Assembly (NCBI GenBank): GCA_026712885.1
Contig: JAPOPO010000375.1
Span: 1-13,262 of the forward strand
Direction of reading: 5' to 3'
From: Rhodospirillales bacterium
GTDB lineage: Bacteria > Pseudomonadota > Alphaproteobacteria > UBA828
Length of the DNA stretch: 13,262 nt
Shown here: in pieces, positions 8,301 to 13,262 of the stretch
Layout: every line of letters starts with the position of its first letter
How positions within the stretch are numbered: the stretch's first letter is position 1
Notes under the pieces: model-generated
Database searches by the model: none
Seen by the model: the letters and a program-made list of their open reading frames with translations, nothing else
Told to the model about the DNA's origin: nothing
Position numbers and translations under genes: made by a program

Positions 8301-9486
8301 GCGTGAAATGGTCGAAAGTCTCGTCGGCCGCGCAACGGTCACCGGCAGCGAAGGCGCGGTCGAGGGCGTGGACGTGCCGGCGATCAGCCGCCAGATCGCC
8401 ATGCTCTCCGAGGCCGACGCTCTCGACGACATCGTGAGCTTCGTAGACCAGGCGGAGCAAAGCCTCTCGAGCGGGCAAACGGCAATCCGTTCCCTCGAGG
8501 GTGTCGTACGGGTTCAAAACGGCCAGGCGCGCATCGACGGCTTCGAGATCGTCACCGACGGAGGCGTTGGCGACATCAGCGGCACCGCCGATCTGCCCGC
8601 CTGGCAGCTCGATCTCACCGCGCTATTCCGCCTGGCTGAGCATGGGGACGCTCCGCCGGTGGGCGTCAGGCTCGTAGGGCCGATCGACCGGCCGGAGCGC
8701 CACCACTTGATCGAGGACATGCAGGCCCATCTGGTCACACTCGGACTGCTTTCGCTCGCGGGCTCGCCCGACATGCCCAAGATCACGCTGCGCAAGGGCG
8801 CGAAAGCGGAACCGGGAACCGAGATTGACACGCTGCTCCGCAACGTGCTCGGCGATCCCGACGAGGCGGAGGACGCCGCGCCGGCCGAGGAGCCGGCGGT
8901 AGCGCACGAGGAATTGGGCGAGACAGGTGAAGCGACGGAGTCTCCGGCCTCGGATGATGCGGGGAGCGCTCTTCTGTCTCTGGACGACGTGCCGGACAGT
9001 CCTGTGGTGCTGGAAGAACTGCTGGAGGCCGAGCAAGTAGAAGAACTGGCGGGCCCGGAACATGTGGAAAAGAGGGAAGAGCTGCTGGAGATCGACGACG
9101 AGGAGCAGCCTGCGGTAGCGACTACGCCCGGCGAGACGGCGGCCGTGCCTCTGTCCGTCGGGGCAGTGCCCGAACCCCCGCCGGCGCCCGAGCGCTACCG
9201 GGGCGAGACCCTGCAAGACTTCGTCGATGATTTGTTAGGTGAGCCCGAATCTGCCCCGGACGCGAAGGAGCCCGAGCCTAGCCGGGAGGAGGCCCTGCAG
9301 GACTTTGTCGACGATCTGTTGGAGGAGCCTGAACCTGATCAAGGCGCGGTCCGCGAGGACGTCGTCGACGATCCAACGGAAGAGCCCCAGCCTGACCGGG
9401 ACGTGAGGGAGGCTGAGGCTGAGCCTGACCCGGATGAGGACTTCCGGGACTTCGTCGACGATCTATTGAAGACCCTGGACGAGTAG
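5320..9486 (+). CDS. asmA: AsmA-family inner-membrane-anchored envelope protein with long acidic tail
   Basis: A 1388-residue AsmA-like protein, longer than E. coli AsmA (617) and TamB (about 1259). Residues 4-20 (VYGILVFLAVAVAALFLVP) form one membrane anchor, placing the rest in the periplasm. The next part, with GRTLAIDGPLEVSILPTPTL and LRLALGPLLGGEIAV, is the typical AsmA N-terminal domain. The middle is repetitive beta-rich sequence, consistent with the hydrophobic-groove lipid-transfer fold proposed for the AsmA/TamB/VPS13-like group. Residues about 930-1140 (ATIDGYFTLRGQTEREMVES, GGVGDISGTADLPAWQLDLT) match the C-terminal AsmA2 region. After LLRNVLGDPDEAE (about 1172-1184) comes an acidic, low-complexity tail to the end, with four copies of a DFVDDLL-like motif. 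The start is GTG at 5320, with GAGG 11 nt upstream. The role is inferred as envelope lipid transport or outer-membrane homeostasis. Confidence 0.9.
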   Translation: MKFVYGILVFLAVAVAALFLVPSFLDWEGFKPEITERLEAVTGRTLAIDGPLEVSILPTPTLKATDLRLANVPGAASPDMVRIESLDLRLALGPLLGGEIAVTGLEMTEPVIELQRLADGRPNWLFVVARGPATEEGAPGEAEDGFELTRLDSATITNGTIVYRHADGRPPERVEGIEATLSARTLDGPFRGEGSLSVRGRPVAFQLATSTLGDDGTMPISVEAIFGGERGRALFEGTVRGNGETPAFDGNVRVEAADLGALLSALAVDLGTLPAAPLAIEFDAKGALSLNADSIATRELQLRLGESQASGSLSWQGGDVPRLVADIDLNRLDLDQFLPAEGGPQAAGGTGQSDKEPPLAPLQSIPDDIRRVIPGDIAAALDLKIGTLTWREGVIRQARTQLALADGTVAIRQASALLPGGTQVQFDGQLTRGGDRPWLDGVADIAADDLRAVLSWLGVGLGDVPADRLRVLSASADLSASGNQLAASNLDVRVDSTRIAGNAVIAAGERLRITAGLAVNAVNLDAYMPATGDTVDESRESAQAAAGPAGDGAWAGLADVDAAVALKMDALTYDGMRLAGLELNAALDDGNLALRQALVADVAGARVSLKGTARTVWSAPVVDLTVEGEAESLESVVALLDIDPEMRTQAFGKIALNGALAGDEDSLSLDFALAAGTAEATVQGTIDDPFGAPAGALALRLRASDAAALARAAGLTPPAPVARLGALSIDGGVGGDLESVAINFSAETADATLMVSGNVTELLTAPDYSVDVDLAHPRGEALVETVMGEVPAGAALGAVHVTGKASGNRTVATLAGIDAAIGESTLTGDIVLRLDQEPPEFHANLQAGALDLAWVGGGLAATNGNGGAGIDVASPESARWSDEPIDLALLDRLSGTLSLDAEALILGPYRIEHADVDLSAADGTLTLRSLGGRLFEGALEADGSLSAAPVPAGQAAVRLVDANIGAILREAAGGRAVSGSATIDGYFTLRGQTEREMVESLVGRATVTGSEGAVEGVDVPAISRQIAMLSEADALDDIVSFVDQAEQSLSSGQTAIRSLEGVVRVQNGQARIDGFEIVTDGGVGDISGTADLPAWQLDLTALFRLAEHGDAPPVGVRLVGPIDRPERHHLIEDMQAHLVTLGLLSLAGSPDMPKITLRKGAKAEPGTEIDTLLRNVLGDPDEAEDAAPAEEPAVAHEELGETGEATESPASDDAGSALLSLDDVPDSPVVLEELLEAEQVEELAGPEHVEKREELLEIDDEEQPAVATTPGETAAVPLSVGAVPEPPPAPERYRGETLQDFVDDLLGEPESAPDAKEPEPSREEALQDFVDDLLEEPEPDQGAVREDVVDDPTEEPQPDRDVREAEAEPDPDEDFRDFVDDLLKTLDE
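9217..9468 (+). repeat. Four in-frame copies of a DFVDDLL-type motif in the AsmA tail
   Basis: Copies begin at 9217 (DFVDDLL, residue 1300), 9301 (DFVDDLL, 1328), 9358 (degenerate DVVDDPT, 1347) and 9448 (DFVDDLL, 1377). Spacing is 84, 57 and 90 nt, always in frame. The intact copies differ at synonymous positions (ttc/ttt, gat/gac, tta/ttg/cta) yet encode identical heptapeptides. The linkers are rich in Glu, Asp and Pro (for example GEPESAPDAKEPEP). Confidence 0.85.
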
Positions 9487-9523
9487 GAGCCATCGGCGCG
9501 TTGTCCCGTTGTCAGACGCAGCA

Positions 9524-9556
9524 AGGGCCGGCGCCCCGGTCGGGAACGCCGGCCCT
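9524..9556. terminator. GC-rich hairpin between convergent asmA and the Do protease gene
   Basis: The arms AGGGCCGGCG (9524-9533) and CGCCGGCCCT (9547-9556) are perfect 10-bp reverse complements around a 13-nt loop that itself holds a CCCG/CGGG pairing. The position between two converging stop codons suits a bidirectional terminator. No T-run follows on either strand, so intrinsic termination is not certain; it may instead stabilise 3' ends or block Rho-dependent read-through. Confidence 0.55.
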
Positions 9557-9565
9557 CCCCGCCCC

Positions 9566-9609
9566 ACCTCAAGAGGTGACGAAGGGAACCTCAAGAAGCG
9601 ACAAAGGGA
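9566..9609. repeat. 22-bp imperfect tandem repeat spanning the stop codon of the Do protease gene
   Basis: Copy A is 9566-9587 and copy B is 9588-9609; they match at 19 of 22 positions and abut exactly. Copy B encodes the last protease residues (PFVAS) and stop; copy A lies just beyond the stop. The period is not a multiple of three, so the copies are not in the same reading frame. Confidence 0.75.
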
Positions 9610-11108
9610 AAGGCGACGAAGCGCTCGCTTCCGTCCCGGCTCATCAGCATGAGGACGGCCTTGCGCCCGTCGCCCTGGGCGGCCTCTATGCGCTCGTTCA
9701 CTTCCGCGATCGAACCCACGGGTTCCTTGTCGACGCTGACGATCGTGTCGCCGGGGCGGACGCCCTTGCGATGAGCGGCGCTTCCCGGCGCCACGTTGGC
9801 AACGACCACGGCGCCTGAGCCGCCGTCCGCGCCCTTGCCCGCCTCCGGATCGACGTTCTCGAGACGGAGGCCGAAGGTATCCAACCGGCCGGCCTCGTCC
9901 CCGTCGGACATGTCGGTGCCGGTTTCCATCGCCGGTACCGCGTTGGCAATGGCCGCCGTGAGCTCCACGGGCTTGCCGTCGCGCCAGACGGTGAGCGTGG
10001 CGGAGGTTCCGGCGTCGATGGCGGCGATCATGCGCGAAAGCGCCCGCGCGTCTTCCACCGGCGCTTGATCGACGGCGATGATGATGTCGCCGGCCTCGAG
10101 CCCGGCCTCTGCGGCGGGGCTTTCGGCCTGCACGCGGGCGATGATGGCACCCTCCGTGTCCTCCAGCCCGAGGCTCGCCGCAATGTCCTCGGTCACGGGC
10201 TGAATGTGGACCCCGAGCCAGCCGCGCATGACCCGGCCATGGGCCTTGAGGTCGTCGATGACCGCCGTGGCCGTGACGGCGGGGACTGCGAAGCCGATTC
10301 CCACATTGCCGCCCGAGGGCGAGATAATGGAGGAGTTCACTCCGATGACCTCACCGTGCAGGTTGACCGTGGGGCCGCCCGAGTTGCCGCTGTTGATCGG
10401 CGCGTCGATTTGCAGATGGTCTTCATAGGGGTTGGCGCCGGTGCTGCGGGCGCGCGCGGAGACGATGCCGAAGGTCGCGGTTTTGCCCACACCGAAGGGA
10501 TTGCCGATGGCGACCACCCAGTCGCCGACGCGCGTGGCGTCGTCCGCCGCGAAACGCACCGTCGGCAGTGGCTCGCCGCTCTCGACCTTGAGCAGGGCGA
10601 GGTCGGACCGCTTGTCGCCGCCGACGATCTCGGCATCAAGCCGGGTGCCGTCATCGAGGATCACGGTCACCGTCTCCGCGCCGGCGATCACGTGATTGCT
10701 GGTCACGATGTAGCCGTCGGCGTCGACGACGAAGCCCGAGCCGATGCCGCCTCGCGGCATCCTGGGGCCGGGCTCGAAGTCCGGCGTGAGGCCAAAGCGC
10801 TCGGCGAAGTCCTCGCCAAAGAAGCGTTTGAAATGCTCGGGGAGGTCGGAGCCGCGCCAGCGCTGGGAGGTGAACGCTGGCTGGGCCTTGTGTATGACCT
10901 CGATGGAAACGACCGCCGGGCTCACCGCCTCCACCACGCCGGCGAGGCTGGGTGTTGCAAAGACCTGATCGACCGTCGTCGGTGGTGTGACCGCCGTGGC
11001 TGTCTTGAGCGAAGTGGCCAGGCCGCCGCCGGCCAGCGCGATCATGCCGAGGCCTGCCAGGGCCGCGAAGACGATCGTTCGTTTGCGGTGCGGTGAAAGC
11101 GTGCTCAT
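9591..11108 (-). CDS. Do-family (HtrA/DegP-like) periplasmic serine endopeptidase
   Basis: A 505-residue envelope quality-control protease that degrades or chaperones misfolded periplasmic proteins. Residues about 11-33 form a hydrophobic signal or anchor; no clean signal peptidase site is visible, so it may stay membrane-tethered. The trypsin-like domain has the full triad: His139 in TSNHVIAGA, Asp169 in KRSDLALLKV, and Ser243 in NSGNSGGPTVN. Two PDZ domains follow: about residues 295-390 (RGWLGVHIQPV, AGLEAGDIIIAVD) and 415-500 (GVRPGDTIVSVDKEPVGS). A loop rich in Phe/Arg/Gly (about 80-120) matches the LA-loop region of the family. The ATG at 11108 has GAGGA four bases upstream. DegP, DegQ and MucD cannot be separated from sequence alone, so no symbol is given. 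A two-component system lies upstream beyond DUF1499. Confidence 0.93.
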   Translation of the reverse strand: MSTLSPHRKRTIVFAALAGLGMIALAGGGLATSLKTATAVTPPTTVDQVFATPSLAGVVEAVSPAVVSIEVIHKAQPAFTSQRWRGSDLPEHFKRFFGEDFAERFGLTPDFEPGPRMPRGGIGSGFVVDADGYIVTSNHVIAGAETVTVILDDGTRLDAEIVGGDKRSDLALLKVESGEPLPTVRFAADDATRVGDWVVAIGNPFGVGKTATFGIVSARARSTGANPYEDHLQIDAPINSGNSGGPTVNLHGEVIGVNSSIISPSGGNVGIGFAVPAVTATAVIDDLKAHGRVMRGWLGVHIQPVTEDIAASLGLEDTEGAIIARVQAESPAAEAGLEAGDIIIAVDQAPVEDARALSRMIAAIDAGTSATLTVWRDGKPVELTAAIANAVPAMETGTDMSDGDEAGRLDTFGLRLENVDPEAGKGADGGSGAVVVANVAPGSAAHRKGVRPGDTIVSVDKEPVGSIAEVNERIEAAQGDGRKAVLMLMSRDGSERFVAFPFVAS

Positions 11109-11260
11109 CGTTTCCTCACTTGCCGTTGCCGATTATCCGCAGCGGCCGATGGCAGGCCGCAGCTCTTCTATGGCAGGGCAAGCTGTCGCCACCATGGACG
11201 GCGGATTAACTCTTCGTCATGCTGCGCTAACGCTCTCGTGAACGGACGAGTCCCAGCGGC
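11109..11260. promoter_or_regulatory. Divergent promoter region of the Do protease and DUF1499 genes
   Basis: This 152-nt gap separates divergent genes and should contain both promoters. On the protease strand GATAAT (11137-11132) matches the -10 consensus at five of six positions, but no recognisable -35 lies at normal distance (GCGGCC there), so an activator or an alternative sigma factor may be needed. GAGGA at 11117-11113 is the protease ribosome-binding site. For DUF1499 I see only a poor GGACGAG about ten bases before the ATG. Confidence 0.4.
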
Positions 11261-11617
11261 ATGGCTGAGCGTCTCAAACCTTGCCCGTTCTGGCCGAACT
11301 GCGTCAGCAGCCGCGCGGATGCGCGGCCGCGCCACCGGATCGAGCCGTTCGCCATCTCGGGCGACCCTGCGGCGGCTTTCTCCCGTTTGAAGACCCTCGT
11401 GGAAGAGACGCCGCGCACCGAAATCGTGAGCGCGACCGACGATTATCTCCATGCGGTCTGCCGGACACCTCTGGGCTTCGCCGACGATTTGGAATGCCAC
11501 CTCAGCCCCGAGGAAGGGGTGATCCATGTGCGCTCCGCGTCGCGCTTCGGAATCGGCGACAAGGGGGTGAACAGAGAGCGCGTCGAGACGCTCCGCAGGG
11601 GTCTTCAGAGCGCGTAG
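11261..11617 (+). CDS. DUF1499-family protein
   Basis: A 118-residue protein with the hallmark DUF1499 opening, LKPCPFWPNCVSSRA (two Cys framing a Pro-rich loop), and the conserved middle EIVSATDDYLHAVCRTPLGFADDLECHLSPEEGVIHVRSASRFGIGD, here quoted in pieces: DDYLHAVCRT, FADDLECHL, IHVRSASRFG, and a C-terminal NRERVETLR. No signal peptide or membrane segment is apparent. The function of the family is unknown. The ATG at 11261 is the natural start for the motif; the ribosome-binding site is weak. It is a single gene on the plus strand, inserted between two minus-strand units: divergent from the protease and convergent with the histidine kinase 38 nt away. Confidence 0.88.
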   Translation: MAERLKPCPFWPNCVSSRADARPRHRIEPFAISGDPAAAFSRLKTLVEETPRTEIVSATDDYLHAVCRTPLGFADDLECHLSPEEGVIHVRSASRFGIGDKGVNRERVETLRRGLQSA

Positions 11618-11638
11618 GTGCGCAACGCTGCGTCGCCG

Positions 11639-11655
11639 CCGGGCGGCCGGCCCGG
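11639..11655. terminator. Short GC hairpin between convergent DUF1499 and histidine kinase genes
   Basis: CCGGGC (11639-11644) pairs with GCCCGG (11650-11655) across a 5-nt loop, abutting the kinase stop codon. It fills the 38-nt convergent gap, where a shared terminator is expected, but there is no T-run and such short GC palindromes are frequent in this composition. Confidence 0.35.
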
Positions 11656-13047
11656 TCACGTGGCGGGCGGCGGGAACGTCACGCTGACGCGGAGGCCACC
11701 CAGCGGGCTTTCGTCCAGCGCCAGCTCGGCCCGGTGCAAGGTCGCGACGCCCGCGACGAGGCTGAGCCCCAGGCCGCTGCCGCCCCCGGTGCGGCTCGCA
11801 TCGAGGCGGACGAAGCGCCGCTGCACGCGCTCCCGATCTTCAGGCGGGATGCCGGGTCCCGAATCCTCCACCGTGAGCCGGACCGTGCCTGAGTCTCCGC
11901 GCGCGAGGCACACCTTGATCCGGCCCTCGGGCGTATAGGCCAGCGCGTTGTCGAGCAGATTGGCGACGAGCTGGGAAAGAAATTGGCCGTGGCCGGAGAC
12001 CTCGCCCGTCTCCTCCAGCGCGGCTTCTATGGCGAGTCCCTTCTCTTCGGCGAGCGGGGCGTAGAGTTCGACCATGTCGGAGACGATGGCGCGGAGGTCC
12101 ACCGGCTCGAGCGCGATCCCAGCTTTCCCCGATTCGGCGCGGGCGATCTCCATCAGCGTGGCGAAGGTGCGCAGGATGCCGTCGGTCTCGGCGACCGCAC
12201 GTTCAAGCGCGGCGCGGTGGCCGTGTTCGTCGTCCGGCCCCTCGCGAAGGGCAAGCTCCAGCCGCGACTTGAGCCGGGTGAGCGGGCTGCGCAGGTCGTG
12301 CGCGACGCTGTCTGTCACCGTGCGCAAGCCCGTCATCAGCGTCTCGATCTCGTCCAGCATCTCGTTGACCGTGATCGATAGGCGGTCGAACTCGTCGCCC
12401 ACGCCCGTGACCGGCATGCGCCGCGAGAGATCGCCGCGCACGATACGCTCGCCGGTCTCACGCACGGCATCGACCCGGCGCAGCATTCGCCGGCTCATGA
12501 CGAGGCCGCCGAGCAGCCCCAGGACCAGCGTGATGCCGAGTGCGCCGCCCAGGGATTCGAGGATCAGGTCCTCGAAATCCGCCCGTCCTCGCGGGTCTCG
12601 GCCGACGAGCAGCCGAAAGCCCCCCGGCAGGACGAAGGTGTGGGCGCGGAGCGTGCCGTGCGCCTCCTCGCCGCTCGCGCGCCGGGCCGAAACCTCCACC
12701 CAGCCGGCCTCGCCCTCTGCCCCGGCCGCCTCGCGCGGCCAGGCGCTGAGATTGCCGGCTAGCCGGCGGAAACCAGGATCGGCGAGCAGGTAGACGCTGT
12801 CCGGATCGCCATAGGGGCCGCTCCGTTCCTCGATGACAGCGACCAACTGGCGAATGCCGCGCGCCCGGTACTGCTCGGCGAGGCCGCGCACCTCAGCCTC
12901 GATGGTGTCGCTGGTCTGCCGGTCGATGACGCGAACCGTGGTCCAGTAGATGAAGGCGAGCAGCAGCAAGACCGAAGCGCCGAACAGGACGACGTAGAGA
13001 AGCGAGAGCCGGAACGTGGAGGTCCGGACTAGCCTAGCGGTCCGCAC
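11656..13047 (-). CDS. Two-component sensor histidine kinase (HAMP, HisKA, HATPase)
   Basis: A 463-residue inner-membrane kinase. Two membrane helices (about residues 14-36 and 166-185) enclose a periplasmic sensor of about 130 residues with no recognised fold. HAMP follows (about 186-240, RRVDAVRETGERIVRGDLSR). The dimerisation helix carries His250 in SVAHDLRSPLTRL, a complete H-box. The ATP-binding domain has an N-box in LVANLLDNALAYTPEG, G1 in EDSGPGIPPED, and G2 in GGGSGLGLSLV, so it looks active. It starts with GTG at 13047 and overlaps the response regulator by 14 nt with no good ribosome-binding site, implying coupled translation and a cognate pair. The ligand is not predictable. Closeness to a Do protease gene suggests, but does not prove, envelope-stress sensing. 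Confidence 0.93.
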   Translation of the reverse strand: MRTARLVRTSTFRLSLLYVVLFGASVLLLLAFIYWTTVRVIDRQTSDTIEAEVRGLAEQYRARGIRQLVAVIEERSGPYGDPDSVYLLADPGFRRLAGNLSAWPREAAGAEGEAGWVEVSARRASGEEAHGTLRAHTFVLPGGFRLLVGRDPRGRADFEDLILESLGGALGITLVLGLLGGLVMSRRMLRRVDAVRETGERIVRGDLSRRMPVTGVGDEFDRLSITVNEMLDEIETLMTGLRTVTDSVAHDLRSPLTRLKSRLELALREGPDDEHGHRAALERAVAETDGILRTFATLMEIARAESGKAGIALEPVDLRAIVSDMVELYAPLAEEKGLAIEAALEETGEVSGHGQFLSQLVANLLDNALAYTPEGRIKVCLARGDSGTVRLTVEDSGPGIPPEDRERVQRRFVRLDASRTGGGSGLGLSLVAGVATLHRAELALDESPLGGLRVSVTFPPPAT

Positions 13048-13262
13048 GGAGGCAATATCCGACGCCGCGCACGGTGTGGATGAGCGGGGCGTCGAAACCC
13101 TTGTCGATCTTGCCGCGCAGTCGGCTCACATGGACGTCGATCACGTTGGTCTGGGGGTCGAATTGGTAGCCCCAGACATGCTCCAGCAGCATCGTGCGCG
13201 TCACCACCTGGCCCGTGTGGCGCATGAAGTAGGCCAGCAGGTTGAACTCACGCGGCTGCAGG
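13034..13262 (-). CDS. OmpR/PhoB-type response regulator, C-terminal part (5' truncated by window edge)
   Basis: Only the last 75 or so codons are present, and the frame remains open to the right edge. They form the winged-helix effector domain: QPREFNLLAYFMRHTGQVV, then the LLEHVWGYQFDPQTNVIDVH recognition-helix region, VSRLRGKIDKGF, and the C-terminal hairpin LIHTVRGVGYCLRADR. The receiver domain and its phospho-accepting Asp lie outside the window. The ATG at 13225 is internal, since the conserved PREF motif lies upstream of it. The overlap with the kinase gene marks the two as one operon. DNA targets are unknown; the nearby Do protease promoter is a reasonable candidate. Confidence 0.93.
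   Translation of the reverse strand, partial: LQPREFNLLAYFMRHTGQVVTRTMLLEHVWGYQFDPQTNVIDVHVSRLRGKIDKGFDAPLIHTVRGVGYCLRADR

Noticed and set aside
9566..9577. A small ACCTC/GAGGT inverted repeat as a hairpin
   Set aside because: The two-base loop is too tight for a 5-bp stem; the tandem repeat explains the sequence better.
11281..11892. A 203-codon plus-strand open frame running from DUF1499 into the kinase gene
   Set aside because: It is a frame-shifted shadow of DUF1499 and antisense to the kinase; Arg/Ala-rich with no motif.

Overview
The window is high-GC DNA (by eye in the upper sixties per cent), densely coded, with frequent GTG/TTG starts. The gene families point to an alphaproteobacterium: YejF, a HAD pyrimidine 5'-nucleotidase–dapD–dapE cluster, DUF4169, a very long AsmA, Do-type protease and DUF1499. 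Genus-level placement is not possible from sequence alone. No rRNA, tRNA, CRISPR array, insertion sequence or prophage gene was seen, and no gene-free stretch exceeds about 185 bases.

Layout. (1) 1-879, plus strand: the C-terminal part of a tandem ABC ATPase of the YejABEF peptide/peptide-antibiotic importer; the rest lies off the left edge. (2) 898-1555, minus strand: a two-gene ribbon-helix-helix/PIN toxin-antitoxin pair with overlapping reading frames. Its promoter is read from sequence, and a perfect 10-bp inverted repeat covers both the -10 region and the antitoxin start codon. (3) 1599-5135, minus strand: a co-directional run in transcription order DUF4169, exported pentapeptide-repeat protein, HAD nucleotidase, dapD, dapE. 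The last four overlap or nearly touch and probably form an operon; dapD and dapE are consecutive lysine/meso-diaminopimelate steps. (4) 5320-9486, plus strand: an AsmA-family giant of 1388 residues ending in an unusual, highly acidic tail of about 210 residues that repeats an Asp-Phe-Val-Asp-Asp-Leu-Leu motif. (5) 9591-11108, minus strand: a Do/HtrA periplasmic serine protease, convergent with asmA across a GC-rich hairpin and a 22-bp tandem repeat. (6) 11261-11617, plus strand: a small DUF1499 protein. (7) 11656-13262, minus strand: a sensor histidine kinase preceded by an OmpR-type response regulator cut off by the right edge.

A shared theme of regions 4-7 is the cell envelope: AsmA (envelope lipid or protein homeostasis), a periplasmic quality-control protease and a two-component system that may sense envelope state. 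The dap genes feed peptidoglycan and lysine synthesis. Most of the window is ordinary chromosomal core. The parts most worth a second look are the AsmA tail repeats and the near-leaderless, palindrome-controlled toxin-antitoxin module; I see no convincing evidence of a wholly new multi-gene system.
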